Below are positions 44,340-52,735 of a DNA stretch of 64,000 nt, piece after piece. Numbering within the stretch: position 1 is the stretch's first letter; every line of letters begins with the position of its first letter. Where the stretch lies: positions 356,877 to 420,876 of the forward strand of contig NZ_RJLC01000010.1 in NCBI RefSeq assembly GCF_003999375.1. Reading direction: 5' to 3'. Below the pieces are notes generated by a model, which saw nothing but the letters and a program-made list of their open reading frames with translations, had not been told where the DNA came from and did not search any database. Source of the stretch: Pseudidiomarina mangrovi. GTDB lineage: Bacteria > Pseudomonadota > Gammaproteobacteria > Enterobacterales > Alteromonadaceae. The position numbers were made by a program, and so were the translations under genes.

Positions 44340-45304
44340 TGGCTTTGCTCCCGTACTTCCAAAGTTTTCAGGTCAAGGCCAGCAATACTACCGCTGCGAA
44401 TAATACCTATAGCGCCCTGATTCATGGCATCGGTACCAAAGGTGCCGGTGATCTCCAGCTCCGCAACTTTTTGCCCAGGTAGGGTGATGTTGCTACCGAC
44501 TGTAGCGGAATAAATTTCTCGGCCTTTGCTCATTACGTCAAATACCATGCCAGCTTTCACGCCCTGGCTTTCGCCGCCACTGATAAAAATCTGCTGGTTT
44601 TCTTGCGCCAGAATATCAGCACTCCACGGCTTTTCGAGCAGGAGTTGCAGCATGTTTTCAACCGCGGCGTTTACGGCTGCACCAATAGCAATGTCGTTTA
44701 AGCTGCCGTCATAGCCGGCCACTGAACCGAAGCCGAGGGTGCGTGATTGCTCGAGCGATGAGGTTCCGGTGCCAGATACCGAGGCAATCACTTGACCGCT
44801 GGCAACATCCACCAAGCGCAAGTCAACGGTGGCGGTGGCTTCTTGCTTGTTACTACTCGAAACGAAGCCACGCTCACCAGTGGTATTGCGACCAAATTCA
44901 GTGAGTGAGCCAATCACTAAGGTATCGACACCAACTAGTTGCTGACTGACACCCGCGAGGCTTTGCTCAGCTTGAATAGCGGCGAGGTCTTGGCGTTCAA
45001 AAATCAGGAACTGATTGGTGTTAGCAATAGCTTGGGTAAACATGTCTGAGATCTTCTGATCATGCACACCTGTGGTGGCTTCGCGCAGAAGGCTGCGACC
45101 ATAGTTGGTCTCATTGGTCAGTCTACCAACAGCAATTTTACGCTTCAGACCCAAACCTTGACGCTGCTCCGGCAATTGCTGCTGAGCCTGCAGTTGTTCT
45201 TGGCTGCTGACACCGCCGCTACTGACTTTAGGTTGCGGTGCTTGGCTGGCACAGCCGGCAAGGGCTAATACCGCACAGGCGGTCACTACTGTCTTGATGC
45301 TCAT
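44336..45304 (-). CDS. CsgG/HfaB family lipoprotein
   Basis: A 322-aa outer-membrane lipoprotein (lipobox LAGC, Cys at residue 18). The CsgG domain includes RKIAVGRLTNETNYGRSLLR, FLIFERQDLAAIQAEQ, GVDTLVIGSLTEFG and a C-terminal part on 250-322. CsgG in E. coli forms the curli secretion pore, but no curli subunit genes (csgA, csgB, csgE, csgF) are nearby. It is the first gene of a four-lipoprotein operon. Confidence 0.9.
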   Translation of the reverse strand: MSIKTVVTACAVLALAGCASQAPQPKVSSGGVSSQEQLQAQQQLPEQRQGLGLKRKIAVGRLTNETNYGRSLLREATTGVHDQKISDMFTQAIANTNQFLIFERQDLAAIQAEQSLAGVSQQLVGVDTLVIGSLTEFGRNTTGERGFVSSSNKQEATATVDLRLVDVASGQVIASVSGTGTSSLEQSRTLGFGSVAGYDGSLNDIAIGAAVNAAVENMLQLLLEKPWSADILAQENQQIFISGGESQGVKAGMVFDVMSKGREIYSATVGSNITLPGQKVAELEITGTFGTDAMNQGAIGIIRSGSIAGLDLKTLEVREQSQ

Positions 45305-45470
45305 ACATTTCCCTATCTAATTGGTACTTCTCGAATTCTAGACCCATAACAAAAATACCACAACTGCTGAGGGTGTTGGTATTACAGAGTAAAGTAAAGT
45401 TTAGGTAAAGGCGAAAACTTGGCTATACTTTTTTAGTGCAACTCTGTCTACAAAATAGAGTCTACTCTTT

Positions 45471-45506
45471 ACGCAAATTCAACACGCAAATTCAACACGC
45501 AAATTC
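45471..45506 (+). repeat. Short tandem repeat upstream of the alpha-2-macroglobulin gene
   Basis: The 13-bp unit ACGCAAATTCAAC occurs 2.8 times (45471, 45484, 45497) in the 247-bp intergenic region between the divergent CsgG operon and the alpha-2-macroglobulin gene. It may lie within the promoter or leader of the latter. The rest of this gap shows no other feature I can support. Confidence 0.8.
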
Positions 45507-45551
45507 GGCAAGTAGTCGCGCCGTCCAGTTACATAAAAAAAGGAAATAGCC

Positions 45552-48500
45552 ATGAACGCGGCGGTTCGATTCTTAGCAGTCAAGATATTGTTGGTGGTGA
45601 TGCTAGCCAGCACCTTGCTTATCAGCCATACAGCAAACGCCACCACGGCCTATGTGGCTAAACGTACCGTGACCACCTCACAGGGCCAGCAGGTGCCAGC
45701 CGGTGCTACCGTTGAGGTACTCGGCGTGAACGAGGTGGCAGTCAGCTTGGCGACGAGCGGACAATTGCTGACCTTCACTCTAGACGGCAAAATCTACACT
45801 GCGGATGCCGCTGATTTTGAACGTGCAGCAGCTCCAGCACCTTTTGCGGTAGCAAGCTGGGTATTCCAGCCGAGCAACGACCAAGCGCGGGTTTGTACAA
45901 ATTTTTATCGGCGCGATAACAAGCAGTTGTTGTGGCCACAACAAGGCGATTTGCAGGGTTACGTACGGGTGACTCGCGATGGCCAAGCGGTTAGCTTTAG
46001 TGTGAATAGCCCAGGTGAACCGCCCAAAGAGCGGCCACGGCAATACTACGATTACCTCAATGAGTCGGCGCAATTGTGTATAGAGCGCCTTGAGTATGCC
46101 GCTGATTATCAAATTGAACTGTTACCGGGGCTCAAACTGAGCAACTGTGCGGCCGACAGCTGTCATCATGTCACTCTTGAACAAACCCTGAAATTGTTTG
46201 CTAGCACTGAACGTCGGCCAGCAGAGATTGTATTGCAGCAAGGTAAAACTATTTTGCCAATGCAGCAAAATGCCATGGTGCCAATTACCGTAACTCATGT
46301 TGATACCTTAACTATTAATCTCTTCAAAGTAGATTTGCGCAGTATCACCAATGCCTACGATTTGTTCCAAAATCTGAATAGTTACGATGCCGATTATTTT
46401 GCTGAGGGTGTGGGTTTAAAAGTCGGTAGTTTTACCGTCAAACTTAATGCTGGCGAGCAGCAAAAACAGGCTTTTAATATCGATTTAAATAAGTACCTGC
46501 CAAGTGACGAGCAGGGGCTCTTTGTTGCGCTATTGGACTCGCCCGAGTTGCAACAAGAGCGCTGGCAGGAGCGGCCGACGCAATGGTTGTTGCGATCTAA
46601 CGTTGGGGTAACCAGTTTTCATGGCCAGCAATTTGTTGATGTGTGGTTAGGCAGTTTTGATCAGGCGCAAGCGCACGCTAATGCCGCGGTAAACGTGGTG
46701 GCGAAAAATAACCGCTTATTGTTTGAGGGCCGCAGTGATGCACAAGGGCGGGTGCGGATTGCGCGTGCCCTGCTCAATGGCAGTGGTGAGCATGCACCGG
46801 CATTTATCGTGGTACAAACCGAGCAGCAAGGTATTGCTTTGATGCCGTTTAGTGCCGCTGGCAATAATCTCAGTAGCAATCAACGTGGCCGCGCTAGCAG
46901 TGTGGCGGGCGATATTTACCTCACCACTGAGCGCGATTTATATCGCGGTGGCGATACCATCGAGTGGCTGCTATTAGCCCGTGATGCCAGCTTGGATGCC
47001 CAGGTACAGCGTGATTTGCAGTTGCAGTTGCGCGACCCACAAGGCGAGGTGGTATTTAGCAGCATGGTCACCACTGACAGCAGTGGCAGTGCCGCGGCTC
47101 AGGTACCGCTGGCCGCGCAAGCACAGTTAGGCGTGTATGAGTTACAGGTACTGAGCATGGATAACAGCCTGCTAGCGCGCCATGTGATTGAAGTCGACGA
47201 CTTTGTGCCGCTGACCATTGCGGCGGCTATTGCAGGGCCTGAACAGGTAGCGGTGAGCGAACCCATTGCCGTGAGTGTTCGCGCTGATTATCTGTCGGGC
47301 GGCGCTGCGGCGGGTTTGAATGCTGATATTGCGATAGCTTTAAGTGGCCGCAACAGCCATGAGGACAAACGCTGGCAGGGCTACTTTTTTGGGCAGGCCA
47401 TCAACAGTTACAGCTATCTTGACGAAGCCAGCGGCACCCTTGATGCCGATGGCAAGTTCAGTGCTGAATTTACCCTTGATGCCGACGCCATTGAGCAACC
47501 AGCGCTGTACAGTATCGGCGTGGATGGCAGCGTATTCGACGCCAGTGGGCGCGCGAACGATGCTAAAGGTCGCATAAGCCTAGATACCCATGCCAGTTAC
47601 TTAGGAGTGCGCGCACAGACAACGAATGATAGCGCGACTTTCGACGAGGGGCAGGCGGTTAAGTTCAGCTTGCAACGCATCAATCGGCAAGGTCAAGAGC
47701 AAGCCTTGCAGCAGGTCAACTATGAATTGCGCAAAGTTGATTACAGTTACGATTGGTTTTATCAAAGTGGTGATGGCTGGCGCTTCCGCTTAAAACGTCA
47801 AACTGATCAATTGATTGAGCAGGGCGATACCGATCAAGCCACGCTCAGCTTCGCCAATCCATTAGCCTGGGGCTGGTATGAGTTAACCGCGGTCAGTAGC
47901 GATGGTTATAAGACTGTGCTGCCATTCCGGGTCGGTTGGGGTAACGGCGTCGCGCTCAACGAGCCTGATGTATTACCCATGCAAGTGAACGAGCAAGACG
48001 GGCAGCTGATCATTCAGATCCAGGCGCCGTTTGCCGGTCGTTTGAAAGTATTGCAGGCTGGTACCGATATTGAAGCGGTGCAAGATTTCACCATCAAAGC
48101 GGGCGCTAACCGCATTCAAGTTCGTAAGCAAACCAGCAGCGAGCCGGGCTTTCATGTGTTAGCCCATTTAGTCCGCCCCATTAGCCGTGGTAGTGAGCAT
48201 TTGCCGCAATTGGCGTTGGGTACCGCTTGGGTTGCGCAATTAGCGCCAGAACGCACCATCACCACCAAGGTGAAAGCTGCGCAGGTGCTGACTTCCACCA
48301 CGCCAATCACGATTGATGTGGAATTTAGCAGCCCGACCGGTAAGGCGAAGATTTTCTTAGTAGATGAAGGCATTCATGCCATAAATGGCTATCGCAATGG
48401 CAATAGTCAGCAGTTTTTCTTTGGTGCGCGGCGCTTCGCTATGGGCTTTCTGTCGAATTACGGGCAACTACTGAAGCAAGACGACAGCCTAAAAACTATT

Positions 48501-50642
48501 GGTGTGGGTGGCGATCGCGCGTTCATGGTGACGGCTGAGCGTATGGCTAGCCCGCCAGAGCAACCGTTAATTATCCAAAAATCCGACTTCTTTGACACCG
48601 TCACGGCAGCCTCGCCGTTGCTTGATATCGTTGATGGCCGCGTCAGTTATAGTTTTGCGCCGGCCGATATGGAGGGTCGCTTCCGCGTGGTGGTAATTAG
48701 CGCTAGTGCAGCTGGGGTTGGCTTTGCTGAGCAACAGGTGCAGGTGCGTGATGCTGTGAGCTTGGGTGTTTCGTTACCGCGCTTCTTGAGCCCAGGCGAT
48801 GAACTCCTGAGTAAATTAATGTTGCGCTTTCACAGTGACCAGACCGGTTTGCAGTTAAATCAGCAAATTGGCAGCCAAGTGAGTCAGCAGCAGATTAACG
48901 GTAGCAAAGATACTCAACAGGTGATCGATTGGAACCTCACCAGTGCCGAAGTGGGTGACTTGGTAGTACGGGTGAATGCGCAAAATCCGCAATTAAATAT
49001 CAGTCGCGATTACCGCCTCGTGGTGCGTGATAGCTCTTACCCAATGACCAGCTTGCAGAGTTTTCCGGTCAGTCGCTCGGGGCAAGTACCAGGGGTTGAT
49101 TTCAGTGCTTATGCTAAGCCGGAGCAGGTGCGTATGCAATGGAGTATCTCGCCATTAGCCGGCGCTACGCTGAAACAGGTGGTAGCTGGCTTAGAGCGCT
49201 ATCCATACGGTTGTTTAGAGCAAACCAGTAGTGGTTTACGGGGCTTGCTGGCGATGATTGCGGTGCAGGGTATGACTGCAGAACGGCAAGCGATGCTGCA
49301 GCAGGGAGTGCAGAATTTAGCGACCAAGCAACACAGTAGCGGTGGCTTTGGTTATTGGAGCCGTAATGGCCAAATTGATGAGCTGTATACCTTGTATGCC
49401 ACTGATACGCTGCTACAAGCGTTGGGCTATCTGACCGATAAGCAGCAGGCGCAAAGCCTGGTTGATAAGGCTTTGAAGTATATTGATGGGCAGTTCTATC
49501 GCGATGCTTGGTTAGCTATGTACGCCAATGGCATCCTAATGCAACAAGGTTATGAAGTAACCAGCCGCGCACGGTATGCCCTCGATGAGCAAATGCCGCG
49601 CGCGATTAAAATGTTGCAGCAAGAGGGTAAGGACGAAAAACCATGGCAGCGTCAATACCGCTATGCTGCAGAGCGTGATTTATTGATTGCCGGTTATTGG
49701 CTTGCCAGCTTGCTCAAAGATCAAGGTCGTGTTGATGCCGTTGATAAGCAATTAGCCGCACTTTATAACCAACAAAATTCTTGGACCAGTCGCTTCGGCA
49801 AGTGGTTTAGTGATGATGATGAGCCGCAATCGGAGTGGTTGACGCGCAGTCGCAGCGCCATGTTGTTGGCCGCTATTGCCAGCGATCAACAGAGCAGTAC
49901 CGTGCAAAAATTGTCGCAGCAATTGAGCCAAGGCTTAGCGCAAATGCGCTTCCGCTCAACTTGGGACAATGCCGGCTTAGCAGCTTTGTTGCAGCGTTAC
50001 GCGGAAATAACCCCAGCATCGGTGCAATTAAAAGTTAATGGTCAAGCCCTGACTGATTGGCAGCAAATCACCACGCGCCAAGCACAACAGGGCTTTAGTG
50101 TGGGGCATACCAGTAACCAGCCACTGTATTTAAGCGTTGAACTGGATGGCTTACGGGCCGGGAGTAAACCACAAAACAGTGGTTTCACCGTGCAGAAACA
50201 ATGGTTTGATGCCAAGGGCCAATTACTCAGTGACAATGACAGTAACTGGCAGGTACAGCAAGGTAGCTTGATGACCGTCATGCTGACCATCACCAGTGAC
50301 GATGATTTGCCGTCTGAACGCCTGATGATTACTGATTTGCTGCCAGCCGGTTTTGAGTTGGTCGATAATGATAACGACCCGTGGGTAAGCGATGCTAAGG
50401 GTAATATTGGCAAAGCCAGCTACATCACCGTCATGCCCGATCGTGTGGAACGTATGGATGATCGCTTCAGTGCGGCGCTATCATCAGCATGGCAAGCCAA
50501 ACAGCCAGTGCGGTTGGTGTACCAAGTACGCGCCAGTTTTGTTGGTACCATGCAGGTACCGGACACTCACGTGGAGTTTATGTATCGCCCAGAAGTGCAT
50601 GGTCGTAGTGCTCGCACCGAGGTCACGGTGATACCACGTTGA
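45552..50642 (+). CDS. Bacterial alpha-2-macroglobulin with thioester motif
   Basis: A 1696-aa periplasmic protease-trapping protein. The signal peptide (LLVVMLASTLLISHTANA) has no lipobox Cys, unlike E. coli YfhM, so it is predicted soluble. Successive macroglobulin beta domains lead to a YLTTERDLYRGGDTIEWLLL-type MG segment, bait-region and YSFAPADMEGRFRVVV regions, then the thioester motif YPYGCLEQTSSG with Cys about residue 1221, followed by the alpha-helical thioester domain and a receptor-binding-like domain. It overlaps pbpC by 4 bp; the pair is conserved and thought to protect and repair the envelope after breach. Confidence 0.92.
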   Translation: MNAAVRFLAVKILLVVMLASTLLISHTANATTAYVAKRTVTTSQGQQVPAGATVEVLGVNEVAVSLATSGQLLTFTLDGKIYTADAADFERAAAPAPFAVASWVFQPSNDQARVCTNFYRRDNKQLLWPQQGDLQGYVRVTRDGQAVSFSVNSPGEPPKERPRQYYDYLNESAQLCIERLEYAADYQIELLPGLKLSNCAADSCHHVTLEQTLKLFASTERRPAEIVLQQGKTILPMQQNAMVPITVTHVDTLTINLFKVDLRSITNAYDLFQNLNSYDADYFAEGVGLKVGSFTVKLNAGEQQKQAFNIDLNKYLPSDEQGLFVALLDSPELQQERWQERPTQWLLRSNVGVTSFHGQQFVDVWLGSFDQAQAHANAAVNVVAKNNRLLFEGRSDAQGRVRIARALLNGSGEHAPAFIVVQTEQQGIALMPFSAAGNNLSSNQRGRASSVAGDIYLTTERDLYRGGDTIEWLLLARDASLDAQVQRDLQLQLRDPQGEVVFSSMVTTDSSGSAAAQVPLAAQAQLGVYELQVLSMDNSLLARHVIEVDDFVPLTIAAAIAGPEQVAVSEPIAVSVRADYLSGGAAAGLNADIAIALSGRNSHEDKRWQGYFFGQAINSYSYLDEASGTLDADGKFSAEFTLDADAIEQPALYSIGVDGSVFDASGRANDAKGRISLDTHASYLGVRAQTTNDSATFDEGQAVKFSLQRINRQGQEQALQQVNYELRKVDYSYDWFYQSGDGWRFRLKRQTDQLIEQGDTDQATLSFANPLAWGWYELTAVSSDGYKTVLPFRVGWGNGVALNEPDVLPMQVNEQDGQLIIQIQAPFAGRLKVLQAGTDIEAVQDFTIKAGANRIQVRKQTSSEPGFHVLAHLVRPISRGSEHLPQLALGTAWVAQLAPERTITTKVKAAQVLTSTTPITIDVEFSSPTGKAKIFLVDEGIHAINGYRNGNSQQFFFGARRFAMGFLSNYGQLLKQDDSLKTIGVGGDRAFMVTAERMASPPEQPLIIQKSDFFDTVTAASPLLDIVDGRVSYSFAPADMEGRFRVVVISASAAGVGFAEQQVQVRDAVSLGVSLPRFLSPGDELLSKLMLRFHSDQTGLQLNQQIGSQVSQQQINGSKDTQQVIDWNLTSAEVGDLVVRVNAQNPQLNISRDYRLVVRDSSYPMTSLQSFPVSRSGQVPGVDFSAYAKPEQVRMQWSISPLAGATLKQVVAGLERYPYGCLEQTSSGLRGLLAMIAVQGMTAERQAMLQQGVQNLATKQHSSGGFGYWSRNGQIDELYTLYATDTLLQALGYLTDKQQAQSLVDKALKYIDGQFYRDAWLAMYANGILMQQGYEVTSRARYALDEQMPRAIKMLQQEGKDEKPWQRQYRYAAERDLLIAGYWLASLLKDQGRVDAVDKQLAALYNQQNSWTSRFGKWFSDDDEPQSEWLTRSRSAMLLAAIASDQQSSTVQKLSQQLSQGLAQMRFRSTWDNAGLAALLQRYAEITPASVQLKVNGQALTDWQQITTRQAQQGFSVGHTSNQPLYLSVELDGLRAGSKPQNSGFTVQKQWFDAKGQLLSDNDSNWQVQQGSLMTVMLTITSDDDLPSERLMITDLLPAGFELVDNDNDPWVSDAKGNIGKASYITVMPDRVERMDDRFSAALSSAWQAKQPVRLVYQVRASFVGTMQVPDTHVEFMYRPEVHGRSARTEVTVIPR

Positions 50643-52651
50643 GCCAGCGGGTAGTGCGCAGCAGCCGTGGCTACCTTGCAGGCTTAGTATTAGCCCTGTT
50701 GGTCAGCGCGCTTAGCGGCGCGCTGCTGGCTTATTTGTATCAGCCACTGCCGCCGTCACGGCTAGCATACTTATCGCACGTGGTGCTCGCCAGCGATGGC
50801 ACTGTGCTGGCGCGCCGCTTGAGTGCTGATGGCTATTGGCGCGAACCCATCAGCTTGGCGGCCATCGACCCACGCTTGCTTGAATTACTGATTGCCTATG
50901 AAGACCAACGTTATTGGCAGCATAACGGTGTCGATTGGTTGGCGTTGTTGCGCGCCACTGGCGATGCGTTGGTGAGTGGACGCGTGCGCTCGGGTGCCTC
51001 CACCCTAACCATGCAAACCGTGCGCCTGATGTACCCTGAGTTAGGCCGTAAAACTGCTCTTGCTAAGGCCCAACAGCTGCTGATGGCATTGCGTTTGGAG
51101 CAGCATTGGAGCAAGCAGCAAATTCTCAGCGCTTATTTCACTTTGGCACCCTATGGTAGCAATATCGAAGGTGTCGCTGCCGCGAGTCAAGCCTGGTTGG
51201 GGCGCAGCCCTGAGTATTTGAGTTGGCGCGAGGCATCGCTGTTGGTGGCATTACCGCAAAGCCCGGAGCGTCGACGCCCCGATCGACATCCGCGCGAAGC
51301 TGCAGAAGCCAGTGCGCGGGTGTTGCACGCAGTCGCCGAGCGGCTTAATTTTAGCCAAGAACAACTGCAAGAATGGCGCGATGAGCCGTTACCATTGCGT
51401 TATCAAAGCTTGGTTAGCGGCGATGCACATTTAATTGACCGGTTGGCAGATAGCGCCGGTGGGGTGATAAGCACTGACATTAATAGTCATTGGCAGGCAC
51501 AAGCGCGGCAGTTGCTAAAAAATGCCGTAGAGCCACTTTCTGATGAGCATAATGGCGCGGTATTAGTGGTCCAGCGCGATAGCGGTGCAATTAATGTTTA
51601 CTTGGGTTCAGCTGACTATCAACAACAGTCCCGCAAAGGCGCTATCAATTATCTGACCCGTTTGCGCAGTACCGGCTCAACCTTAAAGCCACTGATATAC
51701 GGACTTGCTCTGCAACGCGGCTTGTTGCAGCCCAATAGTGTCTTACGTGATGGCGAAATTCAGGTGGATGGCTATCGCCCCAGTAATTTTGATGATGGTT
51801 TTTATGGCCAAGTCAGTTTGCAACAGGCTTTACAGCGGTCATTAAATATCCCGGCGATTACCACATTGGAGCAGCTCGATGCCGATTTAGTCACCCGGCA
51901 ACTCGAGCAGTTTTTGCAGTTGCCAGCCAGTCAACTCAATGATCCCGGCTTAGCTCTTGCGGTTGGTGCTGCGTATCTGAGCCCCGAGCAGTTGGCACAA
52001 CTTTATCTGGGCTTGCTGCAACAGCGCGTTCCGCGACTCAGTTGGCAGGGAGTGAGCAGCAGCTATGGCGATGGATTGTTGAATGCCAGCAGTAGCCAGC
52101 AATTGCTTAGTGTGCTTGCTATACAGCCAGACCAGAGCATGGGTTATAGCAGTCAGGCTGGCGCTCAAGTTTACAAAACCGGTACCAGTAACGGTCGCCG
52201 TGATGCTTGGTCAGTACACGTGACAGAGCAGCATGTGGTGGTGGTCTGGCTGGGTGCTGCCGATAATCAGAGCAGTGATATATTGTCTGGAGCCAGCCAT
52301 GCTGCGCCGCTTGGCTTGGCTATCATTAATGCATTGCAACTGGCGAGCCCAAGCAATCTGAGCCGCATAGAGACTGCTTTGGCCGGCAATCACAAGCCGC
52401 TACCAGACAAAACTAACTGTGAACGCCTCATTGAGTTTCCTGAACACGACGAATGGCTGATTAGTGACAGTTTGAGTATTCGCGTGGGTAGCCGTTTTGA
52501 GCAGGTACAGTGGTACCTGAATGGGCAACGCGCAGTGCTGCAAAACAATGAATTGCTGACCTTAAGCAGTGCTGGCGCTCATCGTATCAGTGCGCGAGTA
52601 GGCGAGTGTGTGACTAGTCATGAAATTTTTCTGCAGCTAACCCAGCATTAA
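50639..52651 (+). CDS. pbpC: Penicillin-binding protein 1C
   Basis: A 670-aa bifunctional peptidoglycan synthase anchored by one N-terminal helix (LAGLVLALLVSALSGALLAY). The glycosyltransferase domain has the catalytic Glu in AYEDQRYWQHNGVD and the motif RSGASTLTMQTVRLMYP. The transpeptidase domain has SxxK in RSTGSTLKPLIYG, an SLN triad in QRSLNIPA, and KTGTSNGRRDAWSV. A C-terminal PBP1C-specific beta domain follows (from about residue 575). The start is TTG 50639 overlapping the upstream stop, or GTG 50654. Confidence 0.93.
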   Translation: MSQRVVRSSRGYLAGLVLALLVSALSGALLAYLYQPLPPSRLAYLSHVVLASDGTVLARRLSADGYWREPISLAAIDPRLLELLIAYEDQRYWQHNGVDWLALLRATGDALVSGRVRSGASTLTMQTVRLMYPELGRKTALAKAQQLLMALRLEQHWSKQQILSAYFTLAPYGSNIEGVAAASQAWLGRSPEYLSWREASLLVALPQSPERRRPDRHPREAAEASARVLHAVAERLNFSQEQLQEWRDEPLPLRYQSLVSGDAHLIDRLADSAGGVISTDINSHWQAQARQLLKNAVEPLSDEHNGAVLVVQRDSGAINVYLGSADYQQQSRKGAINYLTRLRSTGSTLKPLIYGLALQRGLLQPNSVLRDGEIQVDGYRPSNFDDGFYGQVSLQQALQRSLNIPAITTLEQLDADLVTRQLEQFLQLPASQLNDPGLALAVGAAYLSPEQLAQLYLGLLQQRVPRLSWQGVSSSYGDGLLNASSSQQLLSVLAIQPDQSMGYSSQAGAQVYKTGTSNGRRDAWSVHVTEQHVVVVWLGAADNQSSDILSGASHAAPLGLAIINALQLASPSNLSRIETALAGNHKPLPDKTNCERLIEFPEHDEWLISDSLSIRVGSRFEQVQWYLNGQRAVLQNNELLTLSSAGAHRISARVGECVTSHEIFLQLTQH

Positions 52652-52664
52652 TTGCGATAACACT

Positions 52665-52683
52665 ATTGCGAATCATTCTCATT
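52665..52683. promoter_or_regulatory. Probable Fur box
   Basis: TTGCGAATCATTCTCATTT contains the half-site pattern of the Fur consensus (GATAATGATAATCATTATC) and lies about 53 bp before the TonB-dependent receptor start. The match is by eye. Confidence 0.65.
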
Positions 52684-52735
52684 TAGATTAACCTGTGGCC
52701 TATCGTCATGAAGTGAATCTATTGAGGAACCGAAA

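Noticed and set aside
45471..45506. CRISPR array
   Set aside because: Units are contiguous 13-bp tandem copies with no spacers and no cas genes nearby.
47645..47665. GGGGCAGGCGGTTAAG inside the alpha-2-macroglobulin gene as a repeat copy
   Set aside because: The left end does not match and the codons encode an ordinary DEGQAVKF macroglobulin motif.
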